Below are positions 1-8,764 of a stretch of 64,000 bases of DNA, piece by piece; position 1 is the stretch's first letter, and every line of letters starts with the position of its first letter. The position numbers and the translations under genes are program-made. The notes under the pieces are model-generated. The model was not told the origin of the DNA and did not search any database. It was given only the letters and a program-made list of their open reading frames with translations. Source of the DNA: Deltaproteobacteria bacterium (GTDB taxonomy: Bacteria > UBA10199 > JACPAL01 > JAHFST01); the NCBI GenBank assembly GCA_023265625.1, contig JAHFST010000002.1:225024-289023 (forward strand), in the 5' to 3' direction.

Positions 1-303
1 TTGGAGAAGCTGATTGTCTATCCCAAAAACATGGCGTCGAATCTCGGCAAATTTGGCAAGTTGGTCTACTCAGAAGGGGTTTTGTTAAAGCTGATTTCAT
101 CTGGGCTGACACGCGAGGAGGCCTATAAATTGGTGCAAGATAACGCCATGAAGGCCTGGCAAGGGAACGAAGATTTTGAGGAATTGGTCAAGAAGGATCC
201 GAAGATTGGTCAGCGGATCAAGGCCAAGGAGTTAACCGAGCTGTTTTGTCTCGAACATGTCTTGCGGCATGTGGAGACAATTTTTGAAAGGGTTTTGGGA
301 TAA
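1..303 (+). CDS. purB: Adenylosuccinate lyase, C-terminal part (cut by window edge)
   Basis: This is the last 100 codons of adenylosuccinate lyase, which releases fumarate from SAICAR and from adenylosuccinate in purine synthesis. The piece matches the family's C-terminal helical domain (ADSL_C), with a motif near the start reading YPKNMASNL and later SGLTREEAYKLVQDNAM. The TTG at base 1 is almost certainly an internal leucine codon, because the catalytic lyase domain must lie upstream of the window. It is the first visible member of a purB-S-Q-L-F operon. Identity is firm from the motif and the neighbours; the true start is not visible. Confidence 0.93.
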   Translation: MEKLIVYPKNMASNLGKFGKLVYSEGVLLKLISSGLTREEAYKLVQDNAMKAWQGNEDFEELVKKDPKIGQRIKAKELTELFCLEHVLRHVETIFERVLG

Positions 304-312
304 CACCCCCTA

Positions 313-335
313 CCCCCTCTTACATTAAGAGGGGG
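313..335. repeat. Interspersed hairpin repeat (CCCCCTCTTA type)
   Basis: A perfect 10-bp inverted repeat (CCCCCTCTTA, loop CAT, then its complement) sits between purB and purS. Two hairpins of nearly the same sequence lie between hom and thrC (55950-56030), so this looks like a dispersed family rather than a local terminator; no T-tract follows it. It could still affect mRNA stability between the two genes. Confidence 0.7.
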
Positions 336-355
336 AGAAGATGAAGGAGAGACTG

Positions 356-595
356 ATGAAGGTAAATGTTTACGTTACGTTAAAGCAGGGTGTGCTGGAT
401 CCCCAGGGCAAGGCGGTGGGTCATGCCTTGGACACCTTGGGTTTCAAGAATGTGGCCAATGTCCGCATCGGTAAATTGATCGAGCTGGAGATTGCGGCCA
501 AGAACAAGACGCAGGCCAAGGAAGAAGTGAAGGAGATGTGCGAAAAATTACTCGCCAACACGGTGATTGAGTCTTACCAATTCGAGATTGAATGA
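356..595 (+). CDS. purS: Phosphoribosylformylglycinamidine synthase subunit PurS
   Basis: PurS is the small subunit of the three-part FGAM synthase (PurS-PurQ-PurL), which makes FGAM from FGAR, glutamine and ATP; it bridges PurQ and PurL and helps channel ammonia. The 79-residue product starts [12 protein letters not shown] and contains the usual [11 protein letters not shown] and IGKLIELEI segments. I chose the ATG at 356 over the in-frame ATG at 341 because the AAGGAGA at 344-350 gives a proper ribosome binding site for it and homologues begin this way. It is separated from purQ by one base, implying coupled translation. Confidence 0.95.
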   Translation: MKVNVYVTLKQGVLDPQGKAVGHALDTLGFKNVANVRIGKLIELEIAAKNKTQAKEEVKEMCEKLLANTVIESYQFEIE

Positions 596-596
596 C

Positions 597-1247
597 ATGA
601 AAATCGGAATCGTTGTTTTCCCGGGCTCCAACTGTGATCGCGACTGCTTCCATGTCTTGAAGACATTGAAGCAGGATGTGCGTTACCTCTGGCACAAGAA
701 CGCCACCTTTCCCAAGATGGATGCGCTTGTCCTGCCCGGTGGTTTTTCTTATGGGGATTACCTGCGTACCGGGGCCATCGCGCGTTTTTCTCCGATCATG
801 AAAGAGGTGGTACGATTTGCCAAGGGTGGGGGCAAGGTCCTGGGGATCTGCAATGGGTTTCAGGTCTTGACCGAGACCGGATTGTTGCCCGGGGTCTTGA
901 TGCGCAATGAAGGGCTCAAGTTTATTTGTGAATCGGTTCCCCTCGAGGTGGTCAATTATCAAACACCTTTCACCACCGCCTATGGGGCGAGGTCGTCGGT
1001 CCAGATCCCGATCGCGCACATGGATGGTAATTATTTTGCGGATGATGAGACCTTGCGGCGCTTGGAAGGGGAGGGGCAGGTGGTGTTTCGCTACCTGAAT
1101 AATCCCAACGGCTCGGCCCGTAACATTGCCGGGATCTGCAGCAAGAAGGGCAACATCTTGGGGATGATGCCGCATCCGGAGCGGTGTGCGGAGGATGTGT
1201 TGGGAAATCAGGATGGTAGGAAATTGTTTGAATCATTGATTGGGTAG
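597..1247 (+). CDS. purQ: Phosphoribosylformylglycinamidine synthase subunit PurQ (glutaminase)
   Basis: PurQ is the class I glutamine amidotransferase subunit that supplies ammonia to PurL. The 216-residue protein starts [16 protein letters not shown]. The nucleophile is Cys85 in the GICNGFQ elbow and the other triad members are His193 and Glu195 in MMPHPERC, so it looks active. An in-frame ATG at 567 lies inside purS and would add ten residues not seen in the family, so the ATG at 597 is preferred. The TAG stop is part of an interspersed palindromic repeat (1244-1292) that fills the gap to purL. Confidence 0.96.
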   Translation: MKIGIVVFPGSNCDRDCFHVLKTLKQDVRYLWHKNATFPKMDALVLPGGFSYGDYLRTGAIARFSPIMKEVVRFAKGGGKVLGICNGFQVLTETGLLPGVLMRNEGLKFICESVPLEVVNYQTPFTTAYGARSSVQIPIAHMDGNYFADDETLRRLEGEGQVVFRYLNNPNGSARNIAGICSKKGNILGMMPHPERCAEDVLGNQDGRKLFESLIG

Positions 1248-1292
1248 GGGCGTGATTTATCACGCCCGGGCGCCATGAATGGCGCCCCTACA
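1244..1292. repeat. Double-hairpin palindromic repeat between purQ and purL
   Basis: Outer arms GTAGGG (1244-1249) and CCCTAC (1286-1291) enclose two perfect hairpins: arms GGGCGTGAT/ATCACGCCC at 1248-1267 and GGGCGCCAT/ATGGCGCCC at 1268-1287. The whole could fold as a three-way junction or cruciform. The first bases provide the purQ stop codon. A shorter relative lies at 41126-41155 between moxR and the VWA gene. No T-tract follows, so it is not a classical terminator. Confidence 0.8.
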
Positions 1293-1300
1293 ATAAATTT

Positions 1301-3502
1301 ATGGATAAAAATATTATTAAACAACATGGCCTCTCGGACGAAGAATACAAGGCCATCCTGAAATATTTGGGTCGTGAGCCCAACCTCGTTGAGCTGGGTA
1401 TTTTTTCCGTGATGTGGAGCGAGCATTGTTCCTACAAGAGCTCGCGGGTGCACCTGAAAAAATTCCCCACGACGGGGCCCCAAGTGATTTGCGGCCCAGG
1501 GGAAAATGCCGGGATTGTGGACATCGGCGACGGGCAGGCGATTGTCTTTAAGATGGAGAGCCACAATCATCCCTCGTTTATCGAACCTTATCAAGGCGCA
1601 GCGACCGGTGTGGGCGGGATTTTGCGCGATGTCTTCACCATGGGGGCGCGGCCGATTGCCTTGCTGGATTCCCTGCGATTTGGCGCCGCGAATCATGCCA
1701 AGACGCCCCAATTGGTGAATGGCGTGGTGGCGGGGATTGCCGGTTATGGCAATTGCATGGGCATCCCGACCGTGGGGGGAGAGGTCTATTTTGATGAATC
1801 GTACAACGGCAACATCTTGGTGAATGTGATGTGCGTCGGCCTCGTGAAAAAACATCAGATCTTCCGCGCCAAGGCCAGCGGGGTTGGTAACCCGGTCATT
1901 TATGTGGGGTCGAAGACGGGGCGCGATGGGATTCACGGGGCCACGATGGCGAGTGATGTTTTTGACGAGGGCTCCGAAGAAAAACGACCGACGGTTCAGG
2001 TGGGCGATCCCTTTACCGAAAAACTTTTGTTGGAAGCCTGTTTGGAGCTGATGCAATCGGCGCAAGGGCGCAAGGATGTGGTGGGGATTCAGGACATGGG
2101 GGCGGCTGGGTTGACGTCGTCCTCGGTGGAGATGGCGGGGCGGGGCGGGGTGGGATTTGAGATGGATTTGGCAAAAGTGCCGTTACGGGAAACTGGGATG
2201 ACGCCTTATGAGATCATGTTGTCGGAGTCTCAAGAACGCATGCTGCTCGTGGCCAAGAAGGGGAGTGAGAAACGCATTAAGGCCTTCTTTGAGAAATGGG
2301 ATTTGGATTCCGAGGTGATTGGCACGGTGGTGAAGGGGGGGCAGCTGAGCCTGAAGGTGGGGGACGAGTTGGTCGCGGATCTTCCCACCATACCGCTGAC
2401 CGAAAAGGCCCCGCTCTATAAGCGACCGATTAAAAAACCAGCCTGGCAGGAGAAGATACAAGAACTTGATCTGGCCACGATCCCGTTGTTGAAGGATTGG
2501 CAGGAACCCCTGCTGAAGTTGTTGGCCAGCCCCAGCCTTGCCAGTAAACAATGGGTCTATCGGCAGTTTGATCATATGGTGGGCATCGATACGGTCATGA
2601 TCCCGGGTGGGGATGCCGCAGTGTTGCGGCTCAAGGGGACGCACAAGGGCATTGCGATGACCACCGATTGCAACAGTCGTTACTGTTATCTCGATCCCTT
2701 TGAAGGGGGCAAGATGGCGGTGGCAGAGGCGGCCCGGAATTTGGTGTGTGTCGGGGCCAAGCCGCTGGCGGCGACGGATTGTCTCAATTTTGGCAATCCG
2801 GAAAAACCTGAAATCATGTGGCAGTTTGAACAGGCGGTCTTGGGCATTGCGGAGGCCTGTCGGGTCCTAGGGACCCCCATCGTTTCCGGCAATGTGAGTC
2901 TTTATAATGAAACCAAGGGAGAGGCGATCTATCCGACCCCGACGATTGGCATGGTCGGATTGTTGGAGAATGTGGAGGATCATTGCCAGCTTGGTTTCCA
3001 GCAAGAGGGGGATTTGGTGGTCTTGCTGGGAGAACTGAGTGAAGAATTGGGTGGGAGCGAGTATCTCAAAGTGATTCATGGACTGACCCGCGGGTTGCCA
3101 CCTCGGGTCTCGCTTGATCTGGAAAAACGCGTTCAGCAGCTTTGCCTGGCCGGAATTCATGCGCATTTGATTGGATCGGCCCATGATTGCTCAGAGGGGG
3201 GCTTGGCGGTGGCCTTGGCCGAGTCTTGTTTTCCCAGGGAATTGGGGGTGGAGGTGCAAATTGGATTTCCGCTCCGACCCGATGCACTGTTGTTTGCGGA
3301 AACAGCGGGACGTGTCGTGGTCAGTGTGAAGGAACGTGATTTGCCGGCCTTTCTCGAGATGGCACGCGAGGTCCGATGTCCGGCGGTAGTGATCGGCAAG
3401 GTGACGCGGAAAAATTTTGTCATCAATCAGTTAATTCAGACAACGACTCAGAATTTAAAGCAGGTTTGGGCGCGTGGTTTTGAGACCAGTTTGGGGGTTT
3501 AA
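1301..3502 (+). CDS. purL: Phosphoribosylformylglycinamidine synthase subunit PurL (small type)
   Basis: PurL is the ATP-dependent synthetase subunit that amidates FGAR with ammonia delivered by PurQ. At 733 residues it is the small, PurS/PurQ-dependent type rather than the roughly 1300-residue fused form. Visible motifs are [15 protein letters not shown] (about 35-49), [21 protein letters not shown] and [14 protein letters not shown] in the first half, and a second PurM-like half with [14 protein letters not shown] and [10 protein letters not shown]. Its TAA overlaps the purF ATG by one base (TAATG), indicating coupled translation. The gap before it holds only a palindromic repeat. Confidence 0.97.
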   Translation: MDKNIIKQHGLSDEEYKAILKYLGREPNLVELGIFSVMWSEHCSYKSSRVHLKKFPTTGPQVICGPGENAGIVDIGDGQAIVFKMESHNHPSFIEPYQGAATGVGGILRDVFTMGARPIALLDSLRFGAANHAKTPQLVNGVVAGIAGYGNCMGIPTVGGEVYFDESYNGNILVNVMCVGLVKKHQIFRAKASGVGNPVIYVGSKTGRDGIHGATMASDVFDEGSEEKRPTVQVGDPFTEKLLLEACLELMQSAQGRKDVVGIQDMGAAGLTSSSVEMAGRGGVGFEMDLAKVPLRETGMTPYEIMLSESQERMLLVAKKGSEKRIKAFFEKWDLDSEVIGTVVKGGQLSLKVGDELVADLPTIPLTEKAPLYKRPIKKPAWQEKIQELDLATIPLLKDWQEPLLKLLASPSLASKQWVYRQFDHMVGIDTVMIPGGDAAVLRLKGTHKGIAMTTDCNSRYCYLDPFEGGKMAVAEAARNLVCVGAKPLAATDCLNFGNPEKPEIMWQFEQAVLGIAEACRVLGTPIVSGNVSLYNETKGEAIYPTPTIGMVGLLENVEDHCQLGFQQEGDLVVLLGELSEELGGSEYLKVIHGLTRGLPPRVSLDLEKRVQQLCLAGIHAHLIGSAHDCSEGGLAVALAESCFPRELGVEVQIGFPLRPDALLFAETAGRVVVSVKERDLPAFLEMAREVRCPAVVIGKVTRKNFVINQLIQTTTQNLKQVWARGFETSLGV

Positions 3503-4869
3503 TGTGCGGCATTGTCGGGGTTTATAACCATAAAGAAGCTTCCAATTTAGCCTATCTAGGTCTCTACGCCTTGCAGCATCGGGGCCAGGAGGCGGCGGGG
3601 ATTGTGAGCTCGGATGGGCAGCAGCTCCATACCCATCGGGCGATGGGCTTGGTGGCGGATATTTTTACCGAAGACCAGATCCATAAACTTCCGGGCAAGG
3701 CGGCGATCGGGCATGTGCGTTATTCGACGACGGGCGAAAGTACGATCGAGAACTGCCAACCCTTGGTGATCAACTATTCGCGCGGCTGGTTGTCGGTGGC
3801 TCATAACGGCAATTTGGTGAATGTGCAAAAGTTACGGGCGGAACTCGAGGCCCATGGGGCGATCTTTCAGTCCACGATGGACACCGAGGTCATCATTCAT
3901 TTGATTGCGGGTTCGCGTAAAAATGCCCTCGTGGAGCGGATTGCCGATGCCTTGAAACAGCTCAAGGGGGCTTACTCCCTGGTGTTCCTGACCGAGTCGC
4001 GTTTGGTCGCGGTGCGTGATCCCTACGGGTGGCGTCCATTGGTGATTGGTAAGATGCAGGAAACTTACGTGGTGGCGAGCGAGACGACGGCCCTTGATTT
4101 GATTGGGGCCACCTATGTGCGCGAGGTCGAGCCGGGTGAGATTGTCATTATGGATGGCAAAGGCTTACAATCCTACAAACTGATTCCCGCGGTGCAAAAG
4201 AAGGCACAATGCATCTTTGAATACATTTATTTTTCCAGGCCTGACAGTAATATCTTTGGGCGTGATGTCTACGAAATGCGGAAAGGATTTGGCAAGCAAT
4301 TGGCGCGGGAAGGGGCGGTAGAAGCCGATGTGGTGATCCCGATCCCGGATTCCGGCCTCCCTGCGGCGATTGGTTATGCGGAGGAATCGGGCATCCCATT
4401 TCAAATGGGCTTGATTCGTAATCATTACGTGGGTCGTACCTTCATTGAGCCGGAGCAGTCGATCCGCCACTTTGGGGTGAAGGTGAAGTTGAATCCAATT
4501 CGTCAGGTACTCCAGGGCAAGAGGGTGGTGGTGGTGGACGACTCGATCGTGCGCGGCACGACCTCGCAGAAGATTGTGACGATGCTGCGCAATGCCGGGG
4601 CCAAAGAGGTGCACATGAGGATTTCGTCACCCCCGACGGCGTGGCCCTGCTTCTACGGCATTGACATGCCCTCCCGCGAGGAACTGATCGCCTCCAGTCA
4701 CTCGAGTGAAGAAACTTGTCGCTACCTAGGGGCCGACAGTCTCTCCTACCTCTCGTGGAAGGGACTCTACTGGTTTCAAAAAGATCCGGGAGAGTGGTTT
4801 TGCGATGCCTGTTTTACGGGGAAATACCCGGTCACGATTGAGGATAAGACCTCCAAGCTAAAGTTATAA
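3502..4869 (+). CDS. purF: Amidophosphoribosyltransferase (Fe-S type GPATase)
   Basis: This enzyme converts PRPP and glutamine to phosphoribosylamine, the first committed step of purine synthesis. The 455-residue protein begins MCGIVG, so the nucleophile is Cys2 and only the initiator Met needs removal; there is no longer propeptide. The PRPP loop [13 protein letters not shown] is at about 342-354. Cys237, Cys383, Cys434 and Cys437 fall where the Bacillus-type enzyme binds its [4Fe-4S] cluster, so an oxygen-sensitive cluster form is expected. It closes the purine operon; the next gene follows after 16 bases but is functionally unrelated. Confidence 0.96.
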   Translation: MCGIVGVYNHKEASNLAYLGLYALQHRGQEAAGIVSSDGQQLHTHRAMGLVADIFTEDQIHKLPGKAAIGHVRYSTTGESTIENCQPLVINYSRGWLSVAHNGNLVNVQKLRAELEAHGAIFQSTMDTEVIIHLIAGSRKNALVERIADALKQLKGAYSLVFLTESRLVAVRDPYGWRPLVIGKMQETYVVASETTALDLIGATYVREVEPGEIVIMDGKGLQSYKLIPAVQKKAQCIFEYIYFSRPDSNIFGRDVYEMRKGFGKQLAREGAVEADVVIPIPDSGLPAAIGYAEESGIPFQMGLIRNHYVGRTFIEPEQSIRHFGVKVKLNPIRQVLQGKRVVVVDDSIVRGTTSQKIVTMLRNAGAKEVHMRISSPPTAWPCFYGIDMPSREELIASSHSSEETCRYLGADSLSYLSWKGLYWFQKDPGEWFCDACFTGKYPVTIEDKTSKLKL

Positions 4870-4885
4870 ATTTTAAAATTCCATC

Positions 4886-5848
4886 ATGAGTCAGATCATT
4901 TCCCAATCTCGTGTCACAGCGGTTGTTTGGGATGAGCGCTATTTGCAGCATGAAATGGGCTTGTATCATCCGGAATCTCCGGAACGTTTGCGAGCCATTC
5001 AAAAAGTCCTGCAGGATCCATCCGTAAAATCACAATTACAATTTCTCAAACCCAGGCCAGCCACTCCGGAGGAGTTGGGGCTCATTCATAAATTTGATTA
5101 TGTAAAATTAGTGGAGAAGACGGCTGGCCATGAGGTTCAGTTGGATGCAGATGTGGTGACATCGCCGCGCTCTTGGGAGGTGGCCTGTTTGGCGGTGGGG
5201 GGGATGTTGCAGTGTGTGGATTGGGTGATGCAAATCCCGTATCGCAACGCCTTCGCCTTCGTCCGTCCACCCGGCCATCACGCCGAGTCGGAACAGGCCA
5301 TGGGATTTTGCCTCTTCAATAATGTCGCCATCGCGGCGGAGTATGCCCTGCGCAAGCCAGGGATTAAGAAGGTGGCGATCGTCGATTTTGACGTCCATCA
5401 CGGCAATGGAACCCAGCACTCTTTTTATGATCGCAGCGACGTCTTCTATGTCTCCACCCATCGCTATCCCTTCTACCCCGGGACCGGGGCCCGGCGCGAA
5501 GAGGGGGCTGGACTCGGCAAGGGCTATACCCTCAACCTCCCATTTTCAGGGGGGGAGGGCGACGAAGAATACTTTAAAGTATTTTCTCAAGAAATCATCC
5601 CAATCCTGAGTGATTACAAGCCGGACCTCCTGTTAGTCTCCGCCGGCTACGACGCCCATCGCCGGGACCCGCTCGGCGGCATGAACCTGACTGGTACGGG
5701 CTACCAGATGATGTCGGAACAACTCATGCAGGTGGCCGATGCCTGTTGTCAGGGACGTGCGGTATTTGTCTTGGAAGGCGGCTATGACCTGCAAGGCTTG
5801 GCAGAAGGGGTGCGAGGATCCCTCACTGCGATGATGAAGCCAATTTAA
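4886..5848 (+). CDS. Histone-deacetylase-like amidohydrolase
   Basis: A 320-residue zinc hydrolase of the arginase/deacetylase fold, in the class II HDAC-like/acetylpolyamine amidohydrolase group. RPPGHHAE (127-134) gives the paired active-site His131/His132; DFDVHHGNGTQ supplies zinc ligands Asp169 and His171, and SAGYDAH supplies Asp256. All catalytic residues are present, so it should remove acetyl groups from lysine side chains or small acetylated amines; the substrate cannot be told from sequence. It follows purF by 16 bases and could be co-transcribed with the purine operon. It has no signal peptide, so it is cytoplasmic. Confidence 0.9.
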   Translation: MSQIISQSRVTAVVWDERYLQHEMGLYHPESPERLRAIQKVLQDPSVKSQLQFLKPRPATPEELGLIHKFDYVKLVEKTAGHEVQLDADVVTSPRSWEVACLAVGGMLQCVDWVMQIPYRNAFAFVRPPGHHAESEQAMGFCLFNNVAIAAEYALRKPGIKKVAIVDFDVHHGNGTQHSFYDRSDVFYVSTHRYPFYPGTGARREEGAGLGKGYTLNLPFSGGEGDEEYFKVFSQEIIPILSDYKPDLLLVSAGYDAHRRDPLGGMNLTGTGYQMMSEQLMQVADACCQGRAVFVLEGGYDLQGLAEGVRGSLTAMMKPI

Positions 5849-5918
5849 TTGATAGACAATATACCGAATAATGTATATACTTCTTTAGGTATTAATATGT
5901 TTTTGCTTGGCTTAATCC

Positions 5919-6299
5919 ATGCTTCGTAAAAGATATTTTCCTCATGGAGATTCAGGGGAGGTACGCGATTATTTGAACGCGCTTCGTCAGGATGGCCAGC
6001 GCAAGAAAGCGGCGGTTCGGCTCGACATCGATATCCAGACTTTGGAAGAGTTTTGGCCAAGGACTTTGAATGTGGTCGTCAAGACTTTGCGAGGTTGGGA
6101 ACCTCTGAGGGAGCTGAAAAGGGAGTATGATGGGATTGCTTATCGGATCTTCTTTTGCGTGAAATGGGATGAATTATGGCTTCTCTCGGCATTTGAGAAA
6201 GAGTCTCAAGAGACGCCTAGAAATGAGTTAGAGAAGGCCTACAAGCGGATGAAAAAAATTATGGAGGAGGAGAATGATGAAAAGAAAAAAAGGCATTGA
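5919..6299 (+). CDS. Type II toxin, RelE/HigB-like (Gp49/DUF891 type)
   Basis: A 126-residue basic protein resembling phage-derived Gp49-like/HigB toxins, which are ribosome-associated mRNA interferases of the RelE fold. The core reads RTLNVVVKTLRGWEPLRELKR then YRIFFCVKWDELWLL and FEKESQETP, typical of the beta-sheet and C-terminal lysine-rich helix of this family. It overlaps the antitoxin gene by 26 bases in toxin-first order, as in higBA modules. The upstream 70 bases are A/T-rich and hold a weak inverted pair (ATAC, eight bases, GTAT) that could be an operator. Function is inferred from family resemblance plus partner. Confidence 0.8.
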   Translation: MLRKRYFPHGDSGEVRDYLNALRQDGQRKKAAVRLDIDIQTLEEFWPRTLNVVVKTLRGWEPLRELKREYDGIAYRIFFCVKWDELWLLSAFEKESQETPRNELEKAYKRMKKIMEEENDEKKKRH

Positions 6300-6627
6300 A
6301 TTTGACCGGGATGTCAGGGATGCCATCAATTCCGATCCTGAGTATGCAGCCGAATACTTTGCCGAATTGATCAAACGTCCCCTGCCGGTCCAATTGTTGC
6401 TTTTGCGAAAGTTCCTCGGAATGACACAGGAAGAGCTTGCCAAGACTCTTAATATGAAACAGACTCACATTTCAAGATTGGAAAAAATCGATTCAGACCA
6501 CCTCTTGAGCCTTTACAAAAAGGCCGCCAAAAAATTGGGGGCCCATTTGGCGATCGTCCCGGACGATATGACGCTGATCCCAAAGAATCAGCTTCAGAAA
6601 CTCATCGAGGCCCAAGCCCACATCTAA
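6274..6627 (+). CDS. HTH (XRE/HigA-like) antitoxin
   Basis: A 117-residue DNA-binding antitoxin paired with the upstream RelE/HigB-like toxin. The helix-turn-helix is clear at about 48-70: LRKFLGMTQEELAKTLNMKQ followed by THISRLEKID. Such proteins bind and neutralise the toxin and repress their shared promoter. ATG codons at 6274 and 6277 both lie behind GGAGGAG (6263-6269), inside the toxin gene; either start fits. The final three bases overlap, in antisense, the end of a small toxin-like remnant on the other strand. Confidence 0.83.
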   Translation: MMKRKKGIEFDRDVRDAINSDPEYAAEYFAELIKRPLPVQLLLLRKFLGMTQEELAKTLNMKQTHISRLEKIDSDHLLSLYKKAAKKLGAHLAIVPDDMTLIPKNQLQKLIEAQAHI

Positions 6628-6740
6628 AATGGCATTAAGGGCATACTGTTAGTTTTAATCAAGGAAGAAGCCACGATATTGACAGTTTCATCCGGATCAC
6701 GGAAGGGGACGGCGACCACGTCAAAGGTATCAAAGGTCAT
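6624..6740 (-). pseudogene. Remnant resembling the N-terminus of a MazF/PemK-type toxin
   Basis: A 38-codon reading frame starts with ATG at 6740, overlapping the end of the RelE/ParE toxin gene by 11 bases, and stops at 6624-6626. The product begins MTFDTFDVVAVPFRD, which closely resembles the opening strand of MazF/PemK endoribonucleases (typically FDVVLVPFPFTD). The remaining two thirds of a MazF (about 110 residues) is absent and the rest of this peptide does not match. I read it as a decayed third gene of the neighbouring toxin-antitoxin operon. It could instead be a chance frame or a short unrelated peptide. Confidence 0.42.
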
Positions 6741-7161
6741 GGTAGGCCACCTCATCTTCCGGGGAAGTCCACTCGCTCAGGTTTCGATAGATCGATTTGT
6801 CCAGATCGGTGACATCGACCGGCCCCTTCACCTTCCCTTTTAAGAGACCGGCAGCCTCATAAAGGGAGTCATGCCCCGGTCCGGTGATGTGCAGAACCAG
6901 AATTTCATGGCCCCGGATGGTGTAAAAGATGAGATAGTCGAGATAGGGAACGAATCGGACCTGGTTTCTATGACCCCTGGACTCCATCAATTGGGCCCGG
7001 GACCCGCGTTGGGGAAACAGGGCGAGGCTCAAGACCCTTTTTCGGAGACCGTCCAGGATCTTTTTCGCGGCACGGGGCGATTCCTTGAAAATATACTGGT
7101 AAATATGGTCCAGCTCGTCGATGGCATCCGCTTGGATCCGGACGGAGTATTTTTTAGCCAC
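6730..7161 (-). CDS. RelE/ParE-family toxin with C-terminal extension
   Basis: A 143-residue RelE/ParE-fold toxin. The core, about the first 105 residues, has the family pattern: YSVRIQADAIDELDHIYQYI, SPRAAKKILDGLRKRV, SLALFPQRGSR and YLIFYTIRGHEILVLHITGPGHD. ParE-type members poison gyrase and RelE-type members cut mRNA; the sequence does not decide between them. The last 40 residues (KGPVDVTDLDKSIYRNLSE and on) extend beyond the usual length of about 95-105. It overlaps the upstream antitoxin by 8 bases and a MazF-like remnant by 11. Confidence 0.82.
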   Translation of the reverse strand: MAKKYSVRIQADAIDELDHIYQYIFKESPRAAKKILDGLRKRVLSLALFPQRGSRAQLMESRGHRNQVRFVPYLDYLIFYTIRGHEILVLHITGPGHDSLYEAAGLLKGKVKGPVDVTDLDKSIYRNLSEWTSPEDEVAYHDL

Positions 7162-7420
7162 GGTATTTGTCGTCCAGTTCCTTAAACACCGCCTCGGCCG
7201 GTCTCGATTGTTTGTGGCGGCGCAGCCGGTCTTTCAGAAGGTTGCGCAGGTCTCTGATCTGGACGGCGATCTCCAACGTCTCCAGGTCGCACACCCCGAA
7301 GTCGGGCTTCCCTTTGTTGGTGATGATGACCGGGGTTTTTTTGAGCTGGTTTTTGATCTTTTGCAGGTTCATCCTCAATTCCGACATGGGCAGAATGGAG
7401 TCTTCGTAGGATAGAGCCAT
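7154..7420 (-). CDS. Phd/YefM-type antitoxin
   Basis: An 88-residue antitoxin with the Phd/YefM signature: ILPMSELRMNLQKIKNQLKK, then PVIITNKGKPDFGVCDLETLE, the fold in which the N-terminal half dimerises and binds DNA and the C-terminal tail wraps the toxin. A ribosome binding site (GAGGT, six bases before ATG) lies in the A/T-rich 57-bp spacer that probably also holds the promoter. It precedes and overlaps the RelE/ParE toxin gene, the normal antitoxin-first order. Confidence 0.83.
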   Translation of the reverse strand: MALSYEDSILPMSELRMNLQKIKNQLKKTPVIITNKGKPDFGVCDLETLEIAVQIRDLRNLLKDRLRRHKQSRPAEAVFKELDDKYRG

Positions 7421-7567
7421 ATTTTTACCTCATTTTTTTGTAATAAATTAATATTTTTATATGATAAATAAGGGACAATGGTCTGTCAATGGATTTACAC
7501 TCTTAAATCTGCCCCAGTGAGTAAACCGCGATTGAAGTCATTAAGATCGTGTGTTAGGGTGGTGTTT

Positions 7568-7792
7568 GTGAAAAAGCGTTCTCAACCACGAAAAATGCCA
7601 AAAGAATGGATCGACGAATTTGAAGCGGCCCAGCGGCGACCCTTGGCGCTTCGTTTTAAAAATGCCTTCATTCACACCTACAAACCGGTTCTGGATGATG
7701 CGCCCTACCGCTCATTTAAAACCATGAAGGATTATCGTCGCTGGTGTGAGAAAAATCTCCCCAAATGGCTGGGCTATGGCAAAAACCTTTAG
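7568..7792 (+). CDS. Small basic protein of unknown function
   Basis: A 74-residue basic protein (KKRSQPRKMPKEWIDEFEAA at the start; YRSFKTMKDYRRWCEKNLP and WLGYGKNL at the end). I do not recognise a characterised family, though small proteins with this RWCEKNLP..WLGYG ending are familiar to me from bacterial genomes near toxin-antitoxin genes. The reading frame opens at ATG 7478, but the GTG at 7568 is preferred because the extra N-terminal stretch looks non-coding and AGGGTGG precedes GTG by five bases. It is divergent from the Phd antitoxin. Start choice is uncertain. Confidence 0.55.
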   Translation: MKKRSQPRKMPKEWIDEFEAAQRRPLALRFKNAFIHTYKPVLDDAPYRSFKTMKDYRRWCEKNLPKWLGYGKNL

Positions 7793-7818
7793 TTTTTATG
7801 TTTTCCAACCCTAGGAAG

Positions 7819-8760
7819 TTATTTCTTGGATGTTAGCTTATCCAAAGCTGCCAGCAATTGGTCGTTGATCGGGGTTGGGATCCCCAATCTCTTTCCCTCT
7901 CGCGCCACAAAACCGGCGAAAGAGTGATGCTCCAAAGGCCGGCCGGCCCGCAGGTCTTGCAACAGGGAAGGGGTGACCGGGCTGTATCTCTCCAGGGCCG
8001 TGGCGATTTGCGGCTCGATATCGGCCTCGGTCAGGTTAATGCCGTTGGCTTGGGCGACCCGCACCGTTTCGGCCATGGCCTCACTCACTTTGCGGATACC
8101 GTCCGAGTTAGAAAGTAGTGCGCCGATCGTCTTATCCTCAATGGCGCACCATTGAAAGATTCCCACGTTCCATAACAGCTTGATCCACAGGGCCCGTTGG
8201 ATGTCTTCGGATCGATCGGTGACGATGCGCGCTTTTTGGAAGGCCTGTAAGACCAGATCGACGTTGTTGGCACTCCGACCATCCAGATCGCCGATCACCA
8301 CCCGTTCCGGCGAATTGAGGGCCACCTCGCCGCTGGGCAGGACCGCCGCCCCCATGAAGCAAAAGGCCCCGAGGACGCAACCCCTTCTAAAAAATTCGCG
8401 TATTTGCCCCGCGCTCTCGACCCCATTTTGCAGGGAGAGGAGGATGGTGCGATCGGTGACGACCGGATCTAACCCGGGCAGGACTTCCGCATTGCTGTAG
8501 GTCTTGGTGGTCAGAAGAACCAGATCGGCTGCCCTGGCCCCTTCGAGACTGGCGACCGCACTGGCCTGGGCGACAAAGCTTTGACCGAGGTCCCGCAAGT
8601 TTTGCACACGTACACCGTCACGGTTGATCTGGTCGATCCGATCGCTCCCGGGCCGGGCCAGAAAGGTTACCTCATTCCCGGCAAGGGAGAGTTTCCCGCC
8701 GCAGACCTGCCCAACGGCCCCGGGACCGGCAATGACGATGTTAATTGTTGTGCCCGTCAT
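7819..8760 (-). CDS. panE: 2-dehydropantoate 2-reductase (ketopantoate reductase family)
   Basis: A 313-residue NADPH-dependent reductase of the ApbA/PanE family, which reduces ketopantoate to pantoate in coenzyme A synthesis. The Rossmann motif is IVIAGPGAVGQVCGG (8-22); later LLTTKTYSNAEVLP, LSLQNGVES and the C-terminal helical domain with KLLWNVGIFQWCAIEDKTIG and PSLLQDLRAGRPLE carry the family's lysine/asparagine and DLxxGRxTE-type motifs. The usual Glu is kept in LRAGRPLE. It lies 4 bases downstream of the metallo-hydrolase gene, so the two form an operon. Other 2-oxoacid reductases share this fold. Confidence 0.85.
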   Translation of the reverse strand: MTGTTINIVIAGPGAVGQVCGGKLSLAGNEVTFLARPGSDRIDQINRDGVRVQNLRDLGQSFVAQASAVASLEGARAADLVLLTTKTYSNAEVLPGLDPVVTDRTILLSLQNGVESAGQIREFFRRGCVLGAFCFMGAAVLPSGEVALNSPERVVIGDLDGRSANNVDLVLQAFQKARIVTDRSEDIQRALWIKLLWNVGIFQWCAIEDKTIGALLSNSDGIRKVSEAMAETVRVAQANGINLTEADIEPQIATALERYSPVTPSLLQDLRAGRPLEHHSFAGFVAREGKRLGIPTPINDQLLAALDKLTSKK

Positions 8761-8764
8761 ATGA

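Noticed and set aside
444-1175. 243-codon minus-strand frame opposite purS-purQ
   Set aside because: Antisense to well-supported purine genes; composition reflects complementary codons of high-GC third positions.
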